Shown here: piece after piece, positions 1 to 9,375 of the stretch
How positions within the stretch are numbered: position 1 is the first letter of the stretch
How the letters are laid out: every line of letters starts with the position of its first letter
DNA from: Deinococcus sp045062605
GTDB lineage: Bacteria > Deinococcota > Deinococci > Deinococcales > Deinococcaceae
Direction of reading: 5' to 3'
DNA: 64,000 nucleotides
Assembly: GCF_045062605.1 (NCBI RefSeq)
Contig: NZ_JBJGDW010000010.1
Coordinates: 1 to 64,000, forward strand
Notes under the pieces: model-generated
Seen by the model: the letters and a program-made list of their open reading frames with translations, nothing else
The model's database searches: none
What the model was told of the DNA's origin: nothing
Translations under genes and position numbers: made by a program

Positions 1-93
1 GATATCTAGCCATATCGTCTCACTTTTTACTGGCTGGGTGCGGAGAAATCTATGCCTGCGCAAGCCCTAAACGGGGTCAGCACATGAACTTTG

Positions 94-136
94 AAAAATT
101 CAGTCCCAGCGAAGAGATGCGCGGGGCTGAATTTTT
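94..136. terminator. Hairpin, probable terminator of an upstream gene
   Basis: A perfect 10-base inverted repeat (AAAAATTCAG at 94-103, CTGAATTTTT at 127-136) encloses a 23-base loop. The T-run at the end suits a rho-independent terminator on the plus strand, and the A-run suits the opposite direction. The gene it would end lies outside the window. The rest of 1-356 has no coding region that I can support. Confidence 0.5.
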
Positions 137-356
137 GACGCTCAGCTCGTAAGGAACTCATTGTATTTCGTCGTACCCAACTGTTTTACACCAGTCTTTG
201 CGCTCACTAGTGTAGCAGCTGACCTGATTTGACTTTAGGGCCGAAGCAGTTCCAGTCCATCTCAATCACGGCTTAAGCGAAAGATCAGGAAAATTGAAGG
301 CAATGGCGAGAGTATTTCATGCAATATCCTCGTTTCGCCATGCAAAGGCGAGATTT

Positions 357-1319
357 ATGTTAAATAAAACTGTATTTGTGTTGACAGGCGCACTGATGCT
401 TTCTGCAGTAGGAGCCGCACAGACGACCACGATGCCCACGCCCACCCAGACCATTGCCGAGATCGTCTCCACCAACCCCGATTTCAGTACGCTGCTGGCA
501 GCAGTGAAGGCCGCTGGACTGGTCGAAACCCTGAGCGGCACTGGCCCCGTCACGGTCTTTGCACCCACCAACGCCGCCTTTGCCAAGATTCCAAAAGCGG
601 ATCTGGACGCACTGCTCAACGACAAAGACAAGCTCAAGGCTGTGTTGCTCTACCACGTCGTGGCAGGCAAAGTGATGGCCGCCGACGTTGTCAAGATGAC
701 CAGTGGGAAAACCGTGAATGGTGCGGCAGTCAATATTAAAGCCGATGGCAGCGCCGTAATGAGCAACGACGCCACCGTGACCCAGGCCGACGTGCCAGCC
801 ACCAATGGCTTGATCCACATCATCGACACCGTGCTCATGCCGCCCGCCAATGCAATGGCGTCTACCGCAATGCCAGCGACGGCAGCGGCAGCAACGATGG
901 CCGAGCCGACAGAAACCATCACTGGCATCATCTCGACGGACCCCAACCTCACCACCCTGTTGGCCGCCGTGAAGGCCGCTGACCTGGAGGCCACCCTGAT
1001 CGGCAAGGGACCCTTCATGTTGTTTGCGCCCACCAACGCGGCTTTCGCCAAGATTCCGAAAGCGGATCTGGACGCACTGCTGGCAGACCCGACTAAGCTG
1101 AAGGCCGTGTTGCTGTATCACGTCGTTGCTGGTCAGGTGATGGCCGCCGATGTCGTGAAATTGACTACTGCTGACACCGTGAACGGCGCAGCAGTGGACA
1201 TTCAGGCCGATGGCAGCACCGTGGCCATCAACAATGCCACCATCACCAAGGCCGATGCGCCGGCCATCAACGGTGTGGTTCACTTCATAGACACCGTGTT
1301 GATGCCGCCCGCCAAATAA
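357..1319 (+). CDS. Exported protein with two fasciclin (FAS1) domains
   Basis: A 320-residue secreted protein. An N-terminal signal peptide (hydrophobic core TVFVLTGALMLSAVG, cut after about GAA) is followed by two FAS1 domains at about residues 32-165 and 185-320. Each has the family's H1 block (LFAPTNAAFAKIP) and an H2-like HxxDTVLMPP end. FAS1 domains mediate adhesion to proteins or polysaccharide at the cell surface. I chose the ATG at 357 because a signal peptide starts there; an in-frame TTG at 294 would add 21 residues before it. The two domains are very similar even in DNA, so they look like an internal duplication. The gene is alone and is followed by a strong terminator. Confidence 0.85.
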   Translation: MLNKTVFVLTGALMLSAVGAAQTTTMPTPTQTIAEIVSTNPDFSTLLAAVKAAGLVETLSGTGPVTVFAPTNAAFAKIPKADLDALLNDKDKLKAVLLYHVVAGKVMAADVVKMTSGKTVNGAAVNIKADGSAVMSNDATVTQADVPATNGLIHIIDTVLMPPANAMASTAMPATAAAATMAEPTETITGIISTDPNLTTLLAAVKAADLEATLIGKGPFMLFAPTNAAFAKIPKADLDALLADPTKLKAVLLYHVVAGQVMAADVVKLTTADTVNGAAVDIQADGSTVAINNATITKADAPAINGVVHFIDTVLMPPAK

Positions 1320-1362
1320 ACCTGAAACCCGTCTGAACCATTGAACGTCACAGGGAAACAAG

Positions 1363-1412
1363 CACCGCGAGTCAGGCACAGGATCGACGCCGACTCGCGG
1401 TGTTCTTTTTTG
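1363..1412 (+). terminator. Rho-independent terminator of the fasciclin gene
   Basis: The stem CACCGCGAGTC (1363-1373) pairs perfectly with GACTCGCGGTG (1392-1402) and is followed by TTCTTTTTTG. Confidence 0.85.
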
Positions 1413-1496
1413 TAGTCAGCCCCCGCAGCCTGTGCCCGGAAAAAGAAGCTGGCGTTTAAAAGTTGCATTCTGCCGCTGGCCTGCTCTAAAGCAACT

Positions 1497-1521
1497 GTCA
1501 TAAAAAGACCATTTTTATGAC
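1497..1521. repeat. Perfect 10-base inverted repeat beside repeat copy 1
   Basis: GTCATAAAAA (1497-1506), a 5-base spacer, and TTTTTATGAC (1512-1521) form a perfect AT-rich inverted repeat. It ends two bases before the dispersed repeat at 1524. It could be an operator or the scar of an older element. It lacks the GC stem of a terminator. Confidence 0.5.
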
Positions 1522-1523
1522 TG

Positions 1524-1658
1524 ATACGGACTCCGATTAGAGGGTGTTGAAAACACCCGTAATCCGAGCGGAGCGAGCAGGAGAAAAACGGGTTCCGGGC
1601 GTGGAGTGGGGGGATCGGCGCTGTTCCGATTCCTGCACGAAACAAACGGAATCCGTAT
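1524..1658 (+). repeat. Dispersed ~136 bp repeat, copy 1 (subfamily A)
   Basis: The copy begins ATACGGACTCCGATT and ends AACGGAATCCGTAT, so the ends are imperfect inverted repeats of the form ATACGGAYTCCG. The interior has GTGTTGAAAACACC and GTTCCGGGCGTGGAGTG, shared with the copies at 38760 and 45509. It has no coding capacity and resembles a MITE or the small non-coding repeats known from Deinococcus genomes. Confidence 0.8.
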
Positions 1659-1760
1659 GAGCGGAGCGAGTGACTTTTACTGAGCAGGACGGAGAATGGA
1701 GTCACCGAAAGTTTTTTATTCCGGTGACGATTCGGAGAACTGCTCCGATACGGATTCGGC
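1659..1760. repeat. Structured non-coding block adjoining repeat copy 1
   Basis: It follows copy 1 directly and repeats its GAGCGGAGCGAG and AGCAGG-GGAGAA words. It also contains the hairpin GTCACCG...CGGTGAC, a GGAG...CTCC stem, and another ATACGGATTC near 1748. It is probably a diverged or partial second element. Confidence 0.4.
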
Positions 1761-1827
1761 GCTGCCCCACTTCCCGCTCGCACTGTGAAGCGCCACTCTC
1801 CCACCGTTGCCGATTCACCAAAAGCCC

Positions 1828-1833
1828 TAGAAT
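1828..1833 (+). promoter_or_regulatory. -10 box of a leaderless transcript
   Basis: TAGAAT lies exactly seven bases before the ATG at 1841. This is the TANNNT-N6/7-start arrangement of leaderless genes in Deinococcus. No Shine-Dalgarno sequence is present. Confidence 0.55.
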
Positions 1834-1840
1834 GCCCGAC

Positions 1841-3538
<1,698 letters not shown>

Positions 3539-3699
3539 AGCCGTTGACAGAAGAAGCGAGGGAGTTGAGGCAGGCATCAGGCGCGCTTCCACCCCCTTCC
3601 ACCCGCTGACCATCATCCGGTCTCCGCGCCCAAGCTGACGCCTCTCTAAGAGATTTCGAGACATGCCTTAAACTGCGCTCTGCACGGTTCCGGCGGGCC

Positions 3700-3705
3700 T
3701 ATGCT
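3700..3705 (+). promoter_or_regulatory. Probable -10 box for the phospholipase D-like gene
   Basis: TATGCT lies eight bases before the ATG at 3714 and five before an in-frame GTG at 3711. There is no Shine-Dalgarno sequence, so this is probably a leaderless start. Confidence 0.45.
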
Positions 3706-3713
3706 GCGGCGTG

Positions 3714-5237
3714 ATGTCCCGTGCGGCGCGTTCCCTTCTGACCCTCGCGGTCCTGGCCTGCGGAGGGACAGGACTGGGCGCGGAGTTGCCGCTTTTCCTG
3801 GGACCCGCGCTGCCTGCCGCACCTCTGAATCTGCCCGCCTGCTCCCCGCCCACCGACCCGCTGGAACGGGCGGTGTGGAGGGTGGTCACCGAGAACGGCC
3901 AGCCGGACCTGAGTTGCGACAACGCCTTCGTGGGCTATCTACGGACGCCGCGCAGCCTGAGGACGCCGCTGGACGCTTTCGAGGTCACCGCCAGCCAGAT
4001 CGCCAACGCCCACAGCGAGGTGCTGCTGGCCAGCATGGAATGGCAGGCCAGGCCAGGAAAACCCGGCTGGACCTTCGCGCAGGCGGTGGCCACCCTGTAC
4101 GGGCGGGTACGGGCCGATCCCGCCGCGTACCCACAGGGCATGACGGTGCGGGCGCTGCTGGGCGGCTTTCCAGACTTCCAGCGCCCGGATGGCCGCACGC
4201 AGCCGCTGGCGCTGCTGGGCGATCTGCTGGGGCTGGGCGTGCCGCTGGAAGACGCCCGCGTGGGCTGGAAGCTCAGCATCCTCAACTACCGCTACTTTCC
4301 GCACAGCCACGTCAAGCTGCACGTCATCGACGGACGGGACCTGACCGTGGCCGGATACAACTACACCGACTGGCATCTGCCTGCTGCCGAACCGGGGGGA
4401 CGCAGCCTGCATGACCTGGGCCTGCGGATGACGGGACCGGTGGCGCAGAGCGGCGTGGCTGTCTTCGACGATCTGTGGCGGCACAGCCTGCAACTGCGCT
4501 GCCCGGCAGGGGTGACGGGGGCAGAAGCCGAAGCGCAGTGCCAGATGGCCCCACCGGACCCGGTGACGCACCCGGCAGCCGCGCGGGAAGCCGTGCCGGA
4601 CGGCCACGCGCGGGCCTTCATGCTCTACCGCCGCCCCGGCGACGACGCGGCGGACCGCGCCCATCTGGCCCTGCTGGGCGCGGCGCAGCAGCAGATCGAG
4701 CTGATGCAGGCGGATTTTGGCCCCACGCTGAACTGCTGGGGCGCGTACCTGAACCCGCAGGGCTGCGGCCCGGACTCCTGGCCGGTGTACATGGTGGCTG
4801 TGCTGGAGGCGCTGGAGCGTGGGGTGCATGTCCGGTTGCTGACCGTGGATTACGGAATCAGCGCGGCACCCAACCGCAGCGGCGTCACCCTGCTGCGTCA
4901 GGAGTTGCGCCGCCGGGGCATAGAGGACCGTTTCGAGGCGCGCTACACCACCTTCAACATGCACACCAAGGCGCTGACGGTGGACCGCCGCATGGTGGTG
5001 GTGGGCAGCATGAATTTTCATTTCAGTTCCTGGGGCACCCTGGGGCTGGCCGAGGCTGCCCTGGCGACAGACGATCCAGCCGCCGTGCAGGAGCAGGAAA
5101 CCAGCTTCGAGACCATCTGGAAGACCGCCAGCCGCCCTGTGTCGGACGAATGGTGGCTGAGGAACGTGGCGCGTGATCCGACGACACAACCCGACGCCGG
5201 GACAACCGACACGGTCACGCCGCGCCCCGGCCCGTAA
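3714..5237 (+). CDS. Exported phospholipase D-like protein with two HKD motifs
   Basis: A 507-residue protein with an N-terminal signal peptide (RSLLTLAVLACGGTGLGA). It has two phosphodiesterase motifs, HVKLHVID at 199-206 and HTKALTVD at 417-424, the second followed by the usual GSMNF. Two HKD motifs make the single active site of the PLD superfamily, which hydrolyses or transfers phosphodiester bonds in phospholipids or nucleic acids. The signal peptide puts it outside the cytoplasm, so phospholipid, cardiolipin-like lipid or extracellular DNA are plausible substrates. The sequence does not decide between them. The start may be the GTG at 3711. It has its own promoter-like box and ends 49 bases before ispH. 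Confidence 0.85.
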   Translation: MSRAARSLLTLAVLACGGTGLGAELPLFLGPALPAAPLNLPACSPPTDPLERAVWRVVTENGQPDLSCDNAFVGYLRTPRSLRTPLDAFEVTASQIANAHSEVLLASMEWQARPGKPGWTFAQAVATLYGRVRADPAAYPQGMTVRALLGGFPDFQRPDGRTQPLALLGDLLGLGVPLEDARVGWKLSILNYRYFPHSHVKLHVIDGRDLTVAGYNYTDWHLPAAEPGGRSLHDLGLRMTGPVAQSGVAVFDDLWRHSLQLRCPAGVTGAEAEAQCQMAPPDPVTHPAAAREAVPDGHARAFMLYRRPGDDAADRAHLALLGAAQQQIELMQADFGPTLNCWGAYLNPQGCGPDSWPVYMVAVLEALERGVHVRLLTVDYGISAAPNRSGVTLLRQELRRRGIEDRFEARYTTFNMHTKALTVDRRMVVVGSMNFHFSSWGTLGLAEAALATDDPAAVQEQETSFETIWKTASRPVSDEWWLRNVARDPTTQPDAGTTDTVTPRPGP

Positions 5238-5240
5238 ACT
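5235..5240 (+). promoter_or_regulatory. -10 box upstream of ispH
   Basis: TAAACT overlaps the stop codon of the upstream gene and lies six bases before an ATG at 5247. It would start transcription at or next to that ATG. Confidence 0.45.
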
Positions 5241-5246
5241 GGGGGC

Positions 5247-5294
5247 ATGACTGACCTCTTTCCCGCCCTGCCCACGCGTGCCTCACATGGTTGA
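5247..5294 (+). CDS. Possible 15-codon leader ORF overlapping the ispH start
   Basis: ATG at 5247 follows a TAAACT box by six bases. The frame runs 15 codons (MTDLFPALPTRASHG) and stops with TGA at 5292-5294, eight bases inside ispH. It is out of frame with ispH. It may be a leaderless upstream ORF that couples translation to ispH, or the sign of a sequence frameshift that removed an N-terminal extension of IspH. The peptide has no recognisable family. Confidence 0.3.
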   Translation: MTDLFPALPTRASHG

Positions 5295-6282
5295 GCGCCT
5301 GTATCTGGCCAAGCCACGCGGCTTTTGCGCAGGCGTGGTCATGGCCATCGGCGCAGTCGAACGCGCCGCGCGGACCGAGGAAAAACCGGTCACGGTTTAC
5401 CATTCCATCGTCCACAACCACACCGTCGTGGACCGGCTGGCACGCGACCACAGCGTGCATTTCGTGGAAAATCTGGATGACGTGGAAGCCTTGCCGGAAG
5501 GAGGCGAGACCGTCGTGTTCTCCGCCCACGGCATCAGCCCGCTGGTGCGTGAGCGGGCGCGGGCGCTGGGGCTGGCCACCATCGACGCCACCTGCCCGCT
5601 GGTCACCAAGGTCCATACCGAGGCCAAGAAATACGCCCGCGAGGGCCACACCATTCTGCTGATCGGCGACAGCGCCCAGCACCAGGAGGTGATCGGCACG
5701 CGCGGCGAGGCCCCGGACAACACCATTCTGGTGGGCGTGCTGGGCAAGCGCGGCGACGGCCTGCACGACCCGCACACGGTCACGGTGCCGGACCCTGAAA
5801 AACTGGTGGTGCTGACGCAAACGACGCTGAGCGTGGACGACACGCGGCGCACGGTGGACATCCTGAAAGCCCGTTTCCCCAAGCTGATCGTACCGCCCAG
5901 CGAGGACCTGTGCTACGCCACCAAGAACCGCCAGGACGCCGTGAAAGCCATTGCGCCCAACGTGGACGCCTTTCTGGTGCTGACCAGCACGCACTCCAGC
6001 AACGGGATGCGGCTGCTGGAGCTGGCCGCCGAAACCTGTGGCCGCGCCGAGCGACTGGAAACTGTGGCCGATCTGGCAGGACTTGGTCTGGATGGCGTGA
6101 AGGCTGTGGGCATCACCAGCGCCGCCAGCACCCCCGACGATCTGGTGCAGGAGGTGGTGGCCCACTTCCGCGCCCTGAATCCAGAATTGCAGGTGATCGA
6201 GGAAGGCGAGTGGGAGAACATCGAATTCCGGGAGCCAAAGAAGATTCTGGCGTCTCAGCCTCTGCCGCGCACGATGGGGTGA
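5287..6282 (+). CDS. ispH: 4-hydroxy-3-methylbut-2-enyl diphosphate reductase (IspH/LytB)
   Basis: A 331-residue cytoplasmic iron-sulfur enzyme for the last step of the methylerythritol phosphate route, making IPP and DMAPP from HMBPP. The three cysteines that hold the cluster are Cys14 (PRGFCAGV), Cys103 (DATCPLV) and Cys209 (LCYATKNR). Family blocks such as HNHTVVDRL and VLTSTHSSNG are intact, and the length is normal. ATG 5287 gives the standard N-terminus MVERLYLAKPRGF; it has no clear ribosome binding site and lies within the small leader ORF. The product feeds carotenoid, quinone and cell-wall lipid-carrier synthesis. It stands alone ahead of lysZ. Confidence 0.95.
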   Translation: MVERLYLAKPRGFCAGVVMAIGAVERAARTEEKPVTVYHSIVHNHTVVDRLARDHSVHFVENLDDVEALPEGGETVVFSAHGISPLVRERARALGLATIDATCPLVTKVHTEAKKYAREGHTILLIGDSAQHQEVIGTRGEAPDNTILVGVLGKRGDGLHDPHTVTVPDPEKLVVLTQTTLSVDDTRRTVDILKARFPKLIVPPSEDLCYATKNRQDAVKAIAPNVDAFLVLTSTHSSNGMRLLELAAETCGRAERLETVADLAGLGLDGVKAVGITSAASTPDDLVQEVVAHFRALNPELQVIEEGEWENIEFREPKKILASQPLPRTMG

Positions 6283-6355
6283 TATGGACGGTCTGAACGT
6301 CTGATCGCCCGCCATCTGCCGTTTGCTCTAGCATGCCCCGCATGAGGGTATGGGC

Positions 6356-7159
6356 ATGATTGTGGTCAAAGTGGGCGGTAGCGCCGGGATCGATTACGAC
6401 GCGGTGTGCGCCGATCTGGCAACGCGCTGGAAAGCGGGCGAGAAGCTCATTCTGGTCCACGGGGGCAGCGGCGAGACCAACCGCGTGGCCGAGGCGCTGG
6501 GCCATCCGCCTAAATTCGTGACCAGTCCCAGCGGCTATACCTCGCGCTTTACAGACCGTCAGACCCTCGAAATCTTCGAGATGGTCTACTGCGGCAAGAT
6601 CAACAAGGGCATCGTGGAGCGGCTGCAACGGCTGGGCGTTAACGCGGTGGGCCTGTCGGGTCTGGACGGGCGCATCTTCGAGGGCCGCCACAAGGACAGC
6701 GTGCGGGCGGTGGAAAACGGCAAGGTGAAAATCCTGCGTGGCGACCATACCGGAACTGTGGAAAAGGTCAACACCGGCCTGATTGAGCTGCTGCTGGGCG
6801 CGGGCTACCTGCCAGTGCTGACCCCGCCCGCCAGCAGCTACGAGGGCGTGGCGATCAACGTGGACGGGGACCGTGCCGCCGCCGCGCTGGCCGTGGCCTT
6901 AAAGGCCGAGGCATTGCTGCTGCTGTCTAATGTGCCGGGCCTGCTGCGCGCGTACCCCGACGAAGCCAGCCTGATCCGCCAGATTCCGGCAGATGACGTG
7001 GAGTCGTACCTAGAATTCGCCCAGGACCGCATGAAAAAGAAGGTGCTGGGCGCGGCGGAGGCGGTGGCGGGCGGCGTGAAACGCGTCATCTTCGGAGACG
7101 CCCGCGCCGGGCAGCCGATCACGGCGGCGCTGGACGGCGCAGGCACTGTCGTTTCGTAA
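6356..7159 (+). CDS. lysZ: [LysW]-aminoadipate 6-kinase (LysZ)
   Basis: A 267-residue amino-acid kinase-fold protein. It begins MIVVKVGGSAGIDYD and carries the phosphate-binding LVHGGSGETN and the GLSGLDGR, RGDHTGTVE and LTPPASSYEG blocks. These match Thermus LysZ rather than N-acetylglutamate kinase (ArgB). LysZ phosphorylates the side-chain carboxyl of aminoadipate while the substrate is bound to the carrier protein LysW, in the alpha-aminoadipate route to lysine. I chose ATG 6356 because GAGGG sits seven bases upstream; ATG 6350 is two codons earlier. None of the other lysine genes (lysW, lysX, lysY, lysJ, lysK) is nearby. Confidence 0.92.
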   Translation: MIVVKVGGSAGIDYDAVCADLATRWKAGEKLILVHGGSGETNRVAEALGHPPKFVTSPSGYTSRFTDRQTLEIFEMVYCGKINKGIVERLQRLGVNAVGLSGLDGRIFEGRHKDSVRAVENGKVKILRGDHTGTVEKVNTGLIELLLGAGYLPVLTPPASSYEGVAINVDGDRAAAALAVALKAEALLLLSNVPGLLRAYPDEASLIRQIPADDVESYLEFAQDRMKKKVLGAAEAVAGGVKRVIFGDARAGQPITAALDGAGTVVS

Positions 7160-7187
7160 GCATCAGCATTGAGAGATAAGGAGACAC

Positions 7188-7517
7188 ATGGACAAGATCA
7201 TGATCACCACCGCGAACGAGTTAGAGGGCTTCCGCGTCGTGCGCCAGTTGGGCGTGGTGCGCGGGCTGACCGTGCGCTCGCGCAGCGTGCTGGGGAATCT
7301 GGGCGCGTCGCTGCAAACCCTGATCGGCGGCAACATCACCCTGTACACCGAACTGGCCGAGAAAGCCCGTCAGGAGGCGTATGACCTGCTGGTGCAGCAC
7401 GCGCTGAAGCATGGGGCCAACGCCATCATCGCCATGCGCTATGACGCCAACGACATCGCCGACGGCGTGACCGAGGTGCTGGCCTACGGTACGGCGGTGG
7501 TGGTGGAACCGCGCTGA
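7188..7517 (+). CDS. YbjQ-family (UPF0145) protein
   Basis: A 109-residue cytoplasmic protein of the YbjQ/UPF0145 family, sometimes called putative heavy-metal-binding proteins, which form pentamers. Family features are the ITTANELEGF start, the VVRG-TVRSRSV strand, LIGGNITLYTELAEKAR and the C-terminal HGANAIIAMRYDA. No biochemical activity is established for the family. Translation starts at ATG 7188 behind a good AAGGAG site. It lies 28 bases after lysZ and may be on the same transcript. Confidence 0.85.
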   Translation: MDKIMITTANELEGFRVVRQLGVVRGLTVRSRSVLGNLGASLQTLIGGNITLYTELAEKARQEAYDLLVQHALKHGANAIIAMRYDANDIADGVTEVLAYGTAVVVEPR

Positions 7518-7538
7518 GTCACCCTTGACTGCCATCAG

Positions 7539-7817
7539 ATGAATGCCGCCGAACTGTGGAAGTACCTGAACGCCAGAGGCGGCCAGGAATACCGCGTCAC
7601 CGCCCTGCTGCACGTCGGCAAGGGCAAGAAAGCCAGCGTGCGCGAGCTGGGCGAATACTGCCTGAACGTGCGCGGCACCCAGGTGCAGGCCACTGGCCCC
7701 AGCGGGCAGACCCGCCTGCTAGACCGGGGCGAATTCATGGCCGTTTTCAGCAGCTATTCGTTCAGCCCGGCGACACCCACCGGGGAAATGACCGATCTGG
7801 GACCACTGTTCAGCTAG
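7539..7817 (+). CDS. Small uncharacterised protein
   Basis: A 92-residue protein that I do not recognise. It is basic in the middle (VGKGKKASVRELGEYC), has no signal peptide or membrane segment, and reads like a small beta-rich domain (YRVTALLHV, VQATGPSGQTRLL). Its codon use matches that of its neighbours, which supports it as a real gene. It begins 21 bases after the YbjQ-family gene, with no clear ribosome binding site, and may be the last gene of a lysZ-ybjQ unit. Confidence 0.6.
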   Translation: MNAAELWKYLNARGGQEYRVTALLHVGKGKKASVRELGEYCLNVRGTQVQATGPSGQTRLLDRGEFMAVFSSYSFSPATPTGEMTDLGPLFS

Positions 7818-7861
7818 GCGAGCGTGCGCTTTTCGGCCTCGCCCGTTTACGTTCAGCACAG

Positions 7862-7901
7862 CAAAAAGAGGAAGGGGGCGGAGGTCACAACCCCCCGCCC
7901 C
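7862..7901 (-). terminator. Probable terminator of the DegP-like gene
   Basis: On the minus strand a GC-rich stem (GGGGCGG with CCGCCCC) lies between the stop codon and a CTCTTTTTG tract. The convergent gene to its left may also use it. Confidence 0.5.
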
Positions 7902-7923
7902 ACTCCTGATATTCCTCCTGGAT

Positions 7924-9282
7924 TTACTGCTGCTGCGCGGTGGGGAAAGTCACGTCGCCCAGGTTGACCGTGACCTCGCGGGTCTGGCCTCCGCGCTTGA
8001 CCGTCAGCTTCACGCTGTCGCCCATGCTCTTGCCTAGGACGGCGCTCTGGAGGCTGTTGTCGTCGGTGATCGGCTGGCCGTCGATGGCCGTGATCAGGTC
8101 ACCGTCGGTGGAGACCGTGGTGGTCTGGCCCGTGGCGGGGTTGGTCAGCTTGATGCTGTCGTTGCTGCCCGCCTGCAACTTGGCGTTGGCGGCGGGGCTG
8201 CCCGGCACCACGGACTGGATCAGCGCGCCGCTGGCGGGCAATCCGGCGGTCTTGCGCTGGGCGTCGGTCAGGCCGCTGATATCGGTGAACTGGATGCCCA
8301 TGCGCGGCGGCTGCACCACGCCGCCGTTGCCTGCCTGAAGCTGGGGCAGCAGTTTCTTCACGGTGTTGACCGGGATGGCGAAGCCCACGCCCGCGCTCTG
8401 GCCCGCGCCGCCGGTCAGGATCTGGGTGTTGACGCCGATCACCTCGCCAGCACTGTCCAGCAGCGGGCCGCCGGAGTTGCCGGGATTGATGGCCGCGTCG
8501 GTCTGGATCAGCTTCTGATTGATGCCCTGCGTGCCCACCGGGGCGGTGCGTTCCAGGCTGCTGATAATGCCCTCGGAGACGCTGAAGTCCAGACCGAAGG
8601 GTGCGCCCATCGCCACCGCTTTCAGGCCCACGTCCAGCCTGTCGCTGTCGCCCAGCGGAATCGGCTGGATCAGGTTCTTGGGCAGGCCCTCGGGGCGGAT
8701 CAGGGCCAGATCGAAATCGGGGGCGCGGGCGATGACTTTGGCCTTGTACTCGGTCTTGTCGCCGTGGACGCGGATGGTGATCTCGCTGGCCCCGTCCACC
8801 ACATGGTTGTTGGTGATGATGTCGCCCTGGCTGTCCACGAAAAAGCCGCTGCCGGTGCCGGTCTGGGGCTGGGGCGTGCTGTCCCCGCTGCCACTGTTCC
8901 CGCCACTGCCATCCCCACCGTCACCGAAGGGAAAGCCGAAGGGCATCTGCTCCTGCATGCGCTTGCGGAGCTGCGCCTGTGGGCTGCTGGAGCTGTCGGC
9001 CTTCTCGGTCACGCTGACAAAGACCAGACCGCCCTGCCGCTGCTTGACCACATCGACGGTGTTGGCCTCGGACTCGGTGCGGGCACGGCCCCCGTCATAG
9101 TTCTGGGACAGTGGGGCCTGGGGAGGGGTCGCCAGGGCCTGCACCATCTGCCCCTGGATGTTCTGGGAAGCGGTCACGGGTGCGGCGTTCTGGGCGCTGC
9201 CACGTTCATTGATGCCGTAGCCCACGAACGCGCCGAGGGCCAGCGTGCCCGACAGGGCCAGGATAGACAGGTTCTTCTTCAT
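7924..9282 (-). CDS. DegP/HtrA-type serine protease with PDZ domain
   Basis: A 452-residue envelope protease of the S1C family. A signal-anchor (LSILALSGTLALGAFVGYG) is followed by a linker, a glycine/serine-rich loop near 120-145 and a trypsin-like domain. The triad is His160 (TNNHVVDG), Asp191 (DFDLAL) and Ser270 (GNSGGPLL). One PDZ domain follows (about 335-445), with the GDLITAIDGQPI block. Such proteases degrade or refold damaged exported proteins. One PDZ domain and an anchor resemble DegS or HhoA-type members rather than DegP. ATG 9282 is preferred; an in-frame GTG lies three codons upstream. The gene is a single unit. Confidence 0.93.
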   Translation of the reverse strand: MKKNLSILALSGTLALGAFVGYGINERGSAQNAAPVTASQNIQGQMVQALATPPQAPLSQNYDGGRARTESEANTVDVVKQRQGGLVFVSVTEKADSSSSPQAQLRKRMQEQMPFGFPFGDGGDGSGGNSGSGDSTPQPQTGTGSGFFVDSQGDIITNNHVVDGASEITIRVHGDKTEYKAKVIARAPDFDLALIRPEGLPKNLIQPIPLGDSDRLDVGLKAVAMGAPFGLDFSVSEGIISSLERTAPVGTQGINQKLIQTDAAINPGNSGGPLLDSAGEVIGVNTQILTGGAGQSAGVGFAIPVNTVKKLLPQLQAGNGGVVQPPRMGIQFTDISGLTDAQRKTAGLPASGALIQSVVPGSPAANAKLQAGSNDSIKLTNPATGQTTTVSTDGDLITAIDGQPITDDNSLQSAVLGKSMGDSVKLTVKRGGQTREVTVNLGDVTFPTAQQQ

Positions 9283-9323
9283 GCCTGTCACTTTGCCGCC
9301 CTATGGTTACACGGCGGTTAAAA

Positions 9324-9364
9324 GGAACCGCCCCCAACCATTTCGGGCCGGAGGCGGTTCCTTT
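9324..9364. terminator. Bidirectional-looking terminator
   Basis: GGAACCGCC and GGCGGTTCC form a perfect 9-base stem with A- and T-tracts outside. It lies just downstream of the minus-strand S1 gene, which it should terminate. Confidence 0.75.
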
Positions 9365-9375
9365 GAAGCTCTAAT

